DNA from: Sorghum bicolor
Taxonomy: Eukaryota; Streptophyta; Magnoliopsida; Poales; Poaceae
NCBI RefSeq assembly: GCF_000003195.3
Contig: NC_012874.2
Coordinates: forward strand, 60,579,768-60,643,767
Length of the DNA stretch: 64,000 nt
Direction of reading: 5' to 3'
The stretch's first letter is position 1, and each line of letters begins with the position of its first letter. The translations under genes and the position numbers were made by a program. Below the pieces are notes generated by a model. It made no database searches, was not told the DNA's origin, and saw only the letters and a list, made by a program, of their open reading frames with translations. Positions 48,494 through 60,500 of the stretch are shown piece by piece.

Positions 48494-50330
48494 TGTAATA
48501 CCCGATTTTAAGGACAAAACTAGATATGCACCATATGTGAGTCTTAAAAGGTAAATCTCACATATAGCTACAAATAAGGGGTAATATCAAAAGACAATGC
48601 ATAAATATATAACGTACTTAGTATAAAATATATAACCTTTGATAGCAAATAGCGGATAGACAACTCCAAACTTCGGGTATTAACTTCTCTCTACAGGATC
48701 CAACTGACTGGTTGATCACAAGCCCAAAACTTCTCCTGAGGTGAGGGGGAAATTGCAAGAGTGAGCACATATCGTACTCAACAAGTATAACCAGGGGTTC
48801 ATGAGGCTCAATTAGCTGACACTGGTTTGACTGCGTTTAGCTTTTATATGTAGATAGCATATTTAATCATTGGATAGCAAATATCAAGGTAGCATAATTA
48901 ATCCCATAACCACATGATCAAATGTATACAAGAATTATGAATAACACATATAAACAACATAATAAACCATAATTTATTATCATTAATCATGTTCAGCAGT
49001 GTCCAACTATTCCGTCAGTTTTTCGGACCGCCCGTATCTGTGGGCACGGCTAGTGTACCAGTTTTAACACTCTGCAGAGGTTGTACATCTTTACCCATGA
49101 GTCATGATTTACCCTTTTGCTCGTGGCCCGTCGACCTCTTAACCCACTACCAAGGAAGGTCGGCAGGAATCACTATGAAGCCTTTCAAAAGTTCGTCTAA
49201 CACATGTTAGGGCCGCAAGGTTTCCGGGCGTGTAAGTATAGAGCCCCCTTCCAATGGCGCAATGACTCGCAGCCTATACACATTAAGACAGAGGCCACAC
49301 TATACCCAAAACGATTAGGCCCCTCTAGCGCCCTTTCAGGTAACCTCTAACAAGCTAGATAAGTTCTTCATACTGAGCTAAAGCCAGAGCCATATAGCCC
49401 TCATGGTTGTACGAATTGTCCCAGCTTTTACCAAGGGATAAGTTCTTATGGAGGGTCAAGATCAATCTAGCAAAAGCCAGAGTTCTTTCCACCCTTTATA
49501 TTCAAGTTGCTAGAAAGCTTATTTTATTGCTTATTGTATATCCAAACATTCATGTTACAAGATCATGGATTATAATCAAGCACTAGCAAGAACTACACAA
49601 ATGCATATCCAACTAGGTATCAAGGAATTCAGGATAACAATCATCTATGATTTTACTAGGGTCATCAAGATGGACACATGCATATGATATATATTGTATT
49701 AATTGTGTATAGGTAACAAGGATAGTCCCAAGTTATACTTGCCTTGATCAAAGCTCTCCTGAGCCTGCTGGTCGTCAATAGCTTGGCCTTGATCACCATC
49801 GTAAAGCTCACCGACTAAACTCGAACATCAATCAACACCACACATTCCAATGGTCAATCATACACAGAGCAAACAAGCTATAATTAGAACAATACACCAA
49901 ACAGTGGTAAATCAAAGATAAAAGTTTATAAAAATATTCTACGCAGCGCTACGATCACACAAACGTTCACGAAAATCAGAATTAAAACGTAGAAGTTATG
50001 AATTTTCCAAGATTTTGTATAGAAAAGTAATTAATTAAATAGGGTCACGAAATTAAAAGGTTTCAAACTGGGAAAACAAAGTTACTAACATGTAGATCTT
50101 TCGAAGACAAATCTAACGCAATTTGAACGAGTCAAAACGGAGTTCAAATGAGTGTTTTATGAGCAAATTACTTTCAGTGGCAATTCTGTAAATACCAGAA
50201 AGCGTATTTTGAATCAAACCGAACCGAGTTACGTTTTCAAAACTGAAAGGCGTATTCCATCTATGCGTTTTGGACCGCGGGTTGGTTTGTAAAGATCGCA
50301 GGACTCTTTTGGACCACGGGTTGGACCACT
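48494..50330. mobile_element. LTR (probably solo or truncated) inserted in the Gypsy remnant
   Basis: The left edge tgtaatacccgattttaagg at 48494 has the TG start of an LTR and interrupts the Gypsy reading. Gypsy gag-like sequence resumes at about 50330 (EEARVVQPVV... on the minus strand). The right edge and a target duplication could not be fixed. No coding region is seen inside. Confidence 0.45.
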
Positions 50331-50620
50331 CGAGCTTCTTCTTCATTGGGTTTGATATCCTTCTCTTCTTTGGGGAATTCATCATGGATGCCATTGTAAG
50401 GAGTGTTCTCCAAGATTGTCGAGGATTGCTCCCCCTTCAGATGCGAAAAGTTAAAGGAATGCTCCTCCCAAAACAATATGAAGGTAATGTGCAATATCTT
50501 TGCTAAGTCCTAAACAAGATTAGGGTCCGAAGAAACAAGATCTGCAAGACAGCCAAAGCTGCACCTTAGGGATTCTCTTTCCTTTTGTCAAAAATTAAGA
50601 ACCTCTAAGCAAAGATGAAC
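50331..50620 (-). pseudogene. Gypsy gag-like fragment
   Basis: The minus-strand frame reads FSHLKGEQSSTILENTPYNG then IHDEFPKEEKDIKPNEEEAR. This is the gag-to-protease linker of a Gypsy element and probably belonged with 47328-48490 before the LTR insertion. It is short and has no catalytic motif. Confidence 0.5.
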
Positions 50621-51550
50621 TACTCAAGAAATAGGGAAAAATGTATAAAGAACTTGGTTCATATGGCTTCCCATTCTCCTTGTACACTCTCCACGGTATT
50701 CCACAACTTGGCTAGCCCCATTAGAGAGTGAGATGGTGATGGATCACATCATCCAACCAACCAAACAACCCATTAGTTCTAGAGATGGGCCTTCTAAAGA
50801 TCATTAGAAATTGATTTTTGAATGGTTATCAGCGTTGCCTCTAGAAATAGCAAGAGGCTGTTGGTGTTACAAACCACCACCGAAAATAGTCATGTCATTG
50901 TTAGTTGGGGGTGGGGAATCATATATATTATGTACAATTTGTAACATAATAGAGCCATCTCATAAAATTATGATCATTGGATAATATATTTGATTATGTA
51001 CACTTGTTCAAAGGTTAAACTGACATGATGGAGGTTTAATTAAATGCCAAGCATTACTGCCCATGTTTAACTCAAAATTCGAGCAGTAACACTGCATATG
51101 AATGTTTTGTACATCGCCTGCCCTAACCACCAAAGAATGGTATGTACAACTATGCGTTCGTCTCCCACATTTTGTCTTCATAGCTTACCAGCGCAATGAT
51201 TTTCACAGTATGTCTCATCATGCATCCATGTTTCCATCAAAAACATTGGATCTCGAACCATGACATGCCTTCCAACTTTGGAAATGACCACCAGTCTTGT
51301 AGGCCCATGTGGCTCCACAACATTCAACTCTAAGTAGTCAGCAGAACAATGGTGTGACTACCTTGCTATACAAAGAAGACTCTCCGAGTCAGAACCAGGT
51401 GTTCGGAACAAGCAAATAGCCTCCTCTTGCCAAACAATAGATGGAACCACAGGATCAACATGTAGCATGCCAGCAAAGACGGACATCAGTTCCACAAGGA
51501 CCCTTCTCTAGAGTCAGACTCCAAGCTACTGTCAGCACTGGGGATCCATA
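50621..51550 (-). other. 3' flank and probable 3' UTR of the importin-like gene
   Basis: No exon with a recognised domain. 51250-51550 lies directly after the stop of the importin-like gene, so part of it should be 3' UTR. The remainder is unassigned. Confidence 0.45.
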
Positions 51551-54500
51551 TCATGAAGTACTGGGAATTGGAACATTCCGGTGGCTTTCTGCAAAATCTC
51601 TAATTATGCGTTTAAGAGTTCTGCCACCCTTCCCTTGCATGTAACCTTGATGGCTTCTTATATTATCACCAGTCCTGCTGTAAAGATAGTCTGAGCCTGC
51701 ATCCTGAAGCACCTTGAGCCACAATGGAACTATCATTTCAGCTTCCCCTTGCTTTAGATACTCCGAAGGCAAAGATTTCACCTAATCAAACATGTCAGCC
51801 AACATTAGGCAATAGCTGTGAATCTATTCAGCACATGACTAAACACACACTATGCATCTATGGATTCAGATCTGGCATCAGATTGTCATGTAACCAAATG
51901 AAGGAAAAATAGTTCAACAATGTTTTTGATCCAACATCCTTGTTTCAAGTTAAATAAGAGAATAACAGAATCAATTATGCCAGATAGTTACCAAGAATAT
52001 GATCCTCAAAGCTAGCTAATTGAATCATACATGTGTGAAATTTAAATGGCAGAATTAGACTACCTCAGTCAATAATTGCAAGCTCAAGTTAGTTATAAGT
52101 TTTTTTATCAAAAGAAAAAGAAAAGATACAGAAAGAACATATCAGCTGGGATGGAACAATCACAATGAAAGCTGTCGTAAAAAGAATACCGTCGATTGTA
52201 GCCACCCACAAAGAGAATTCCAACTAAGAACAGCCTTCCATGCCGTTGCCTCACAGAAACTGCACAATGCCGCCAGTTGTTGCAATATTGTGGCAGATTT
52301 ATGCACCTGATTAGAGAAAGAATGTGAAAACTCTGCAACATTTTTTTGATCAAGCAGAACAAATAAATCAATAGAAGCACTTTGGGTAACAGCAGAAATA
52401 GTATCATCACCAGTATGCTAAGAACTTAAACAGTCGACTCATCCAAGTATAATCATCATTGATATAATAGCTTATGCCGATGAAAAATTTGAATACCCAG
52501 ATAAGGTTCAGAGCTTATTAAGGTTTACATGCACAAGTACAATGTTCTGGCTAGTTTAGATGTCTCACATAACAAACTGTTGAGTATCCAAACATATATA
52601 TATAATACCGTTAGAGTACGTAAGGGACCTAGTGGGCCTAGGCTGGTGCCATAGCCCATTAGTGTTAGGGTTAATTAGAGATAAGGGTCGCTTGCTTAGG
52701 GGTCAAGTTAGGCTTGCTTGTAAGTAAAGTAAACCTCTCTATATAAGGAGAGATGTATCAATCTAATCAAGCAAGAGATTAGAAGGAAATTCCTTCTCTC
52801 TTGCCAGCCGCGGGGCGCTGCCCGCGGCTGGCGTTCCTAGCGCCCAAAACCCTAGCCTCCTCTCTCCCTCTCACAGCCGCCTCCCTGTGAACAATACCCG
52901 CGGTTACTGTAGCGCGGGTACTGTTCACGCCTTCAGCCGCCGCTCCCCTCAATTCCAATCAATCTCCCTCGATCCCCACCAGCCATATAACATCTGGTAT
53001 CAGATCTCAGGCCTTGATCCGCCCCCCGCCACCTCCTGCTGCGCCGGTCATGTTCCTCACCATCGCAGCCATGGCTGGTCCTGGTTCACTCGCCGCGCCA
53101 CCAGTGTTCACCACCACCACGGGCCACGGCCACCGTGGCGCCACTACCAGCACATCAGCCTGCGCCTTCCCTGGACGCCTTCAACGCGTTGAGGGCAGCC
53201 ATCTACGGTCTGCAGTGCCAGATGGGGGAGTTGTCGGCGTGCCTGGCAGCCGTCACAAGCCGAGCGTCGCCCTCTGCACCACCGCCTATACCGTATGGCC
53301 TGCTAGGGTTCGGGGGCATCCCGGCCTTTCCGGCGTCGGTTCCGGTCATTTCGGAGGTCTTCTCTGCGCGGCAGGTCCTGCCTACGAGTTCAACGCCTGG
53401 GCCTTTTCCACAGCCAGTCAGCTGGGCGCCGCCGCAACCGGCCAGCGAGCTCCTGACCGCCAAGGAGAGCAGCAGTCCGGCGCCGCTTTCCTCCTCTCCT
53501 TCACCGATCCCGTCATTCATAGCCCCCAACCTTGTGCCGCCACAGCAACACTGTGATGGTGTCTTCTATGGGGGCTTGGATGGCATCCAAGCAACGGCGT
53601 CGGAGCTGCAGGCGGCGGTGCGCTGCCTCCTGGCGCGCCGGCAGGATCAGCGCCCCATCTTCAAGCGGCGACGCCCAATCGTCCCTGTAGCAACAATCTT
53701 GCAGCAGCTCGCGAAGAGGAAGGCAAATAACAAATACACAAAAAGACAAATACAACAAAATTATTCTTCAAATTGCACCCACCCTTGACAATGCTGATAC
53801 ACCAAGTAGAGCATAAAGCACATTAGATAATAAACCTTCACCACAGCGTGCCAATATTTGGATTAAGGCCACACCAGGTGACCCATTAGGGATGCACTCA
53901 GGAGATTCTAGCACAGCAGCAAGGACAGACTCAAGAAAACCTGCAGATGGAATGTAACTTTAGAATTATTTAGTTGGAAATGATTGAGTACAACCACAGG
54001 GATTTAAGTGCAATAGCTTGATCTGATGCATGACAGTGCCAGGTTATAAACAAACAAGGTGTCCATATGCCAGCTGTCTCCAATTTGAAGCATAAATGAT
54101 CAGAGTGCAGAGATTTTAAACACACTCCAAAAACAATGAAACATGAACTAGAAAATTCCTGACACTTGACCACACACTTGCTCAAATGCTATACCAACTT
54201 GAAAGACCTTTAATAATCATGTTAAACAGCCATAGTTCTAAAGGGAAATCGCCAAGCCTAATAAAGTGATGCCAAGGTTTTACCATACCAACTGTCTTCG
54301 TTAACTGAAAATACATCCATGCATATGCAGTACAAATAAACTCTTCTATAATGCTTTCATTTCTTAATGATGTTTTAATCTAAACTAAGGAAATTATTCT
54401 CTTTCAAATGATGTTACAATGTTATACAATATCAAGAAGGAACAAAACTAAATCTTCCTAAACTGCACCTACATTACCTAGTTGATACATTGTGAAAGAC

Positions 54501-57500
54501 AAGCAGGCTCAATCTGTTGGCTCACTGAGGATGGCCAGCTTCAAAGACAAATGAATTTAATCACATAGAAAGAGACAAAAGTAGTAGATGACAGGGTTAG
54601 CCTAGTGTTAGCCTAGTTATCTTTACTTTGCTGTAAGTGTTTATTTACCTAATAGGTTCCTTGGCAGCCAAGTTGAATATGGTGCCTTGTGAACAAGTTG
54701 CTGGTGGACAGCATCTCTAGTTTGTTAGAGTCTGTCAGGGATATGTTGGGGTGCTGTCTGCCCTCTAGGCTATATATGCAGCAGCCCCCTCACCCTTGTA
54801 TTGTGTGGTTCTGGTTTTGCAATTTCAATACAATCCAAGCGGCCTCTCTTGGCCAAGCTGCCCTCTGGCAGTTCAATCCTATTGTTTGCAATCCAGTTCA
54901 TGCCAACAATTGGTATCCAGAGCGAGGTTTAGAGATCCTAGGGGCCATGTCTACCTCAAGCCAAGAGCCAGAGTAGCACAAGCTGCAGCCGCCGCCGCCG
55001 CGGGCGCCTACTCAGAGGTTGGCGCCGTGGTGAACCCAGGAGGCGATCGCGCCAGGCGCTTGGCAGTGGCAGAGGCCGCAGCCGCGCAGGCAGCACAGGC
55101 GGCGCGAGAGGCAGCAGCAGCAGCTCAGGAGGCGGCCGCCACGGCCGCGGCTCTCCGCGCGGAGGTGGACCGGGAGCCGCGCGTGTACGGGCGGAGGAGC
55201 CCTGATCCGCGCAGCGGGAGCCCGTCGTGGAGCCCTGAGCGGCATCGCCGGGCTCAATCTCCGTCGCCCGCTCGCCGTCGAGGACGCGGAGGCCGTCGCG
55301 GATCTCCGGTGGTCCAGACGGTGTACAAGGATGGCGGCGCGGGGACTCCATGGCCGATGCTGACGAAGTCGAACTACCATGAGTGGAGCACGTTCATGCG
55401 ACTCAAGATGCAGGCCCGCCAGCTCTGGGACGCCGTCGAGTATGGCGATCTCCCGTACCACGACGATCGGCGCGCGCTGGAGGCTATCATCGCGGGAGTT
55501 CCACAGGAGATGCAGGTGTCGCTCGCGGACAAGCTCACCGCCAAGGACGCCTGGGACTCCATCGCCGCAGCGCGCATCGGCGTCGACCGCGTCCGCCGCG
55601 CCACGCTACGACTACGCAATGAGTGGGAGAACCTCTCCTTCCACCCAGGGGAGCACATCGAGGACTTCGCTCTCCGCCTCGCCACGCTGAAGCAGCAGAT
55701 GATCCTCCACGGCGAGAGGAACATGGACGAGGAGCGAGCGGTGGAGAAGCTTCTTCGTGCTATGCCCAGGAAGTACGCGCAGCTCAAGATCGCCTTCGAG
55801 ACCCTGCTCGACTTCCAGGACCTCACCATCGAGGAAGTAATCGGGAGGTTGAAGACGGTGGACGACCTCGACGACGATCCTGCGCACGAGCCCGCGTCCG
55901 TCGGCGGCAAGCTTATGCTCACAGAGGAGCAGTGGCTGGCGCGCCAGAAGGAGGACGCGGGTGGCGCGGGCTCCTCCAGCGGCGAAGCACGTCGACGGCC
56001 GTGTGGCGGAAGGAAGCAGAAGGGCAAGACCGCCAAGGGAGGAGAATGTGATGGTGGCGGGCAAGGTGCGAAGGCAGGAGGCGCCGGCGGCGACCACAAG
56101 GCTAACCGCGACGACCTCTGCCTCAACTGCCGTCGCCCCGGTCACTGGGCAAAGGACTGCCCCGAGCCTCGGCGCGAGCGTGGCGGAGCAGCTCACGTCG
56201 CGCAGGCCGATGACGGCGAGGCGGCCCTCTTCCTCGCCCACGGCTTCATCGAGCTGGACGCGGACCACGGCTTCTGCTCCAAGGCCGACGTCGACATCAG
56301 CGAGCCCAGAGCACGCGCGTTCCTCAACAACGGCGGCGAAGATATGCTCAACGGCTGGTACCTCGACAGCGGCGCCACCCACCACATGACCGGACGTCGC
56401 GAGCTGTTCTCCGACCTCGACACATCAGTGCGCGGTACGGTGCGGTTCGGCGACGCGTCAAGGGTGGAGATTCAAGGCGTCGGCTCCATCGTGTTCCAGG
56501 CGAAGAACGGAGAGCATCGCGTGCTGCAGGGCGTCTACTTCATCCCGGCGCTGCGCAACTCCATCATGAGCCTGGGCCAGCTGGATGAAGGAGGGTCCAA
56601 GGTGGAGATCAACCATGGCGTGCTGCGCATCTGGGATCCACGTGGGCGTCTTCTGGTCAAGGTGAACCGCGGACCCAGCCACCTCTACGTCCTCCACCTC
56701 GACGCCGCGCAGCCGGTCTGCCTCGCCGCAAGGAAGGACGACACCGACTGGCTTTGGCACGAGCGATTCGGCCACCTCAACTTCGAGGCACTGCACCAGC
56801 TCGGCCAGCACTCCATGGCGCGCGGACTCCCTCTCATCAAGCATGCAGAGCAGGTCTGCGATACGTGCCTCGCCACCAAGCAGCGCCGGCGGCCGTTTCC
56901 ACAGAAAGCCCAGTACCGCGCCGAGGACCCGCTGGAGCTCGTCCACGCCGATCTGTGCGGCCCGGTGACGCCAGCAACTCCTGGCGGGCGCCGGTACTTC
57001 CTCCTGATGGTTGATGATGCTTCGCGCTTCATGTGGGTCGCCCTCCTCTCCACCAAGGATGCTGCAGCAGATGCTGTGAAGATGATCAAGGCAGAAGCAG
57101 AGAAGCAGAGCGGACACGCGCTGAAGGTTCTGCGCACCGACAACGGCGGGGAGTTCACCGTCGCCGAGTCCGCGGACTACTGCGCCGGCGAAGGTGTTCG
57201 ACGCCACTTCAGCGCACCTCACTCGCCGCAGCAGAACGGAGTGGTTGAGCGCCGCAATCAGACTGTGGTTGCCACCGCCCGTGCGCTGCTGAAGCAGAGG
57301 AGGTTGCCGGCCAAGTACTGGGGAGAAGCGGTCGTGACGGCGGTACATCTGCTCAACCGATCGCCGACCAAGAGCTTGCTGGGCAAGACCCCGTACGAGG
57401 CGCGCGCCGTCGGTGAGCCATCTCAAGGTCTTCGGCTGCGTCGCCTATGTCAAGGACTTGGGCCAGTTGTGCAAGCTCGACGACCGCGGGAAGCCGGGCG

Positions 57501-60500
57501 TCTTCATCGGCTACGCGGAAGGGGCAAAGTCTTACCGGATCCTTGATCCGGCCACGCAGCGGGTCAAGGTAAGCCGTGACGTGGTCTTTGATGAAGGTCG
57601 CGGCTGGGATTGGTCCACTCCGGGCGCAGGATGCTCAGCAGCGGCAGGGAGCGAGTTCACCATGGAGCTCTGGACGCCGGGAGATCAAGGAGGGGCTCCT
57701 GAAGATTCCTTGTCGGCAAGTCAAGCTCCGAGGGAGTTCAAGCAGAGAGAGCCAACTCCAATTGGGCCCTCTGCTCGGACACCGTCGCCATCACCAACGG
57801 CGCCACCACGCCCTGCTTCCCCTGCGCCACCATCGTCGGGCTCTGCTTCGTCTTCGACACCAGCGGCTTCATCAGGTCCAGCTGAGGACGGTGGCCGCGT
57901 GGAGTTCGCCACTCCGCTTGAAGAAGATGAAGACCGCCTCGACGCCTTCCACGACGATGATGAGCCACTGCGATACCGCACGGTGGGCAACATCTTGGGC
58001 GACGCGCCTACACCGGAGCCTCCCCCGCGCCTCTTCGCCGAGCTCCACCTGACGCACGCCGGAGAACCGGCCAGCTACGCCGAGGCCAAGGAAGACCCTG
58101 CCTGGCGAGCGGCAATGGAGCAGGAGCTTGCGTCGGTGGAACAGAACTCCACCTGGGAGCTGGTCAATCTCCCTGCCGGTCATCGCCCCATTTCTTTGAA
58201 GTGGGTGTTCAAGCTCAAGAAGAACGAGCTGGGCGCGGTGATCAAGCACAAGGCCAGGCTCGTGGCGCGCGGCTTCGTCCAGCAAGAAGGGATCGACTTC
58301 GACGATGCGTTTGCTCCAGTGGCACGCATGGAGTCTGTTCGGGTCCTCCTCACGCTGGCGGCTTAAGAAGGGTGGCGTGTCCATCACATGGACATCAAGT
58401 CCGCCTTCCTCAATGGCGACCTCAAGGAGGAGGTGTATGTGCAGCAGCCGCCAGGCTACACCGTCGTCGGAGAAGAAGGGAAGGTTTACAGGCTGCACAA
58501 GGCTCCCTACGGCCTGCGGCAAGCTCCGCGCGCGTGGAACGCAAAGCTGGACGGCACCTTGAAGGCCATGGGTTTCCAGCAAAGCGCCCACGAAGCGGCG
58601 ATGTACAGGCGGGGCAGTGGGCACACTGTCCTGCTTGTCGGCTTCTACGTCGACGATCTGATCATCACCGGCGCCGAAGAAGGTGAAGTGGAGGCGTTCA
58701 AGGCTCAGATGAAGAAGACCTTCGACATGAGCGACCTCGGCGCACTCAGCTTCTACCTCGGCGTCGAGGTGCACCAGGATGCCACCGGGATCACTCTGAG
58801 GCAAACTCACTATGCCAAGAGGATTCTTGAGTTGGGGGGCATGGATGGCTGCAATCCTGCCAACACTCCGATGGAGGAGCGTCTTCGACTGAGCAAGAAC
58901 AGCACAGCTGCTCAGGTCGACCCCACTCACTACCGGCGCCTCATCGGAAGCCTGCGCTACCTGGTGCATACTCGCCCTGATCTGGCCTACGCCGTCGGCT
59001 TTGTGAGTCGGTTCATGGAGCGGCCAACAGTTGAGCATCAAGGGGCAGTCAAGCGAATCCTGCGCTATCTCGCTGGTACACTTGATTTCGGCCTCCACTA
59101 CACTAAGGCTCCAGGCGGCACTCGCTTCATCGGCTACACCGACAGTGATCTTGCCGGCGACGTTGATACGAGCAAGAGTACGAGTGGATCACTCTTCTTC
59201 CTTGGCAGCTGCCTGGTCAGTTGGCATTCCATCAAGCAGAAGGTGGTGGCTCTCTCAAGCTGTGAAGCTGAATACATTGCTGCTTCCACTGCTGCTACTC
59301 AAGCATTGTGGCTGTCACGGCTGCTGGCTGAGCTCCTTGGCAGAGGTGTCGAGGTGGTGGAACTGAAGATGGACAGCAAATCAGCACTTGCTCTGGCCAA
59401 GAATCCAGTCTTCCATGAGAAGAGCAAGCACATCAGGATCAAGTATCATTTCCTTAGAAGTTGCCTGGAAGATGGAACCATCAAGGCTGAGCATGTGTCT
59501 ACTACTGATCAGCTCGCTGACATTCTGACCAAGTCTCTGGGCAAGGCAAAATTCCAGGAGATGAGGGGAAGAATTGGCTTGAGGCAGATCATCCCCAAGG
59601 CACACAAGGCTAAGGGGGAGAATTGACAGGGTTAGCCTAGTGTTAGCCTAGTTATCTTTACTTTGCTGTAATTTACTTTGCTGTAAGTGTTTATTTACCT
59701 AATAGGTTCCTTGGCAGCCAAGTTGAATATGGTGCCTTGTGAACCAAGCTGCTGGTGGACAGCATCTCTAGTTTGTTAGAGTCTGTCAGGGATATGTTGG
59801 GGTGCTGTCTGCCCTCTAGGCTATATATGCAGCAGCCCCCTCACCCTTGTATTGTGTGGTTCTGGTTTTGCAATTTCAATACAATCCAAGCGGCCTCTCT
59901 TGGCCAAGCTGCCCTCTGGCAGTTCAATCCTATTGTTTGCAATCCAGTTCACGCCAACATTAGAGGTATGTAATTATATTATCTCTCTCTCTCTCTCTAG
60001 TAAACATGAACAAGTAAAGAATGCCATTCAGAAGAACAGTGCAAGTATTTTGTTATGTATCATCCAGCTTACAAAGGAAAGAAAAGACTCATAGATGTAA
60101 AGCAAAGCAGGCCAATAGTAACCTTTATGAGCTAACATTTTGCTGACATGAGTTTTCACTCCAAATCCATCTATTCAGGATACAACAAAGAAGTTTACCC
60201 ATCACAGGATGAGGGGAACACAAAAACATGCAATTAAAGCCAGAGGACAATACATAAAAGTGAATAAAATAGCACTCACACGACATATATGACATTGCTG
60301 CAAGTGCAGCTCCTCGGTGCATTGCTGTAGAGCATATAGCTGCCTTTTGAAATGATAACTCAAGCAGGGAGCTAGATGCCACAATAGCTTCCTGATTATT
60401 TACAATCAACAAAGAGATGTAGTGTTAAAATGGCAATACATATCATGCCAAGCTACTGAGCTAAAAACATATTACAAATATCAAAACAAGAGAAAAATAA

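Larger units (their letters stand above)
54589..59959 (+). mobile_element. Young Copia retrotransposon in an importin intron
   Basis: LTRs at 54589-54908 and 59624-59959 are nearly identical: they differ by a 15-bp tandem duplication (taatttactttgctg) in the right copy, one inserted base and two substitutions. The primer-binding site attggtatccagagc follows the left LTR and the polypurine tract aagggggagaat precedes the right LTR. Flanks gtaga/ttaga share four of five bases. It lies on the + strand, antisense to the importin gene, in the intron between exons 60391-60280 and 53940-53783. Confidence 0.95.

Noticed and set aside
53014..53788. A Pro/Ala-rich host gene
   Set aside because: It follows a primer-binding site directly downstream of an LTR, has gag-like composition and lies entirely within an intron of the importin-like gene.
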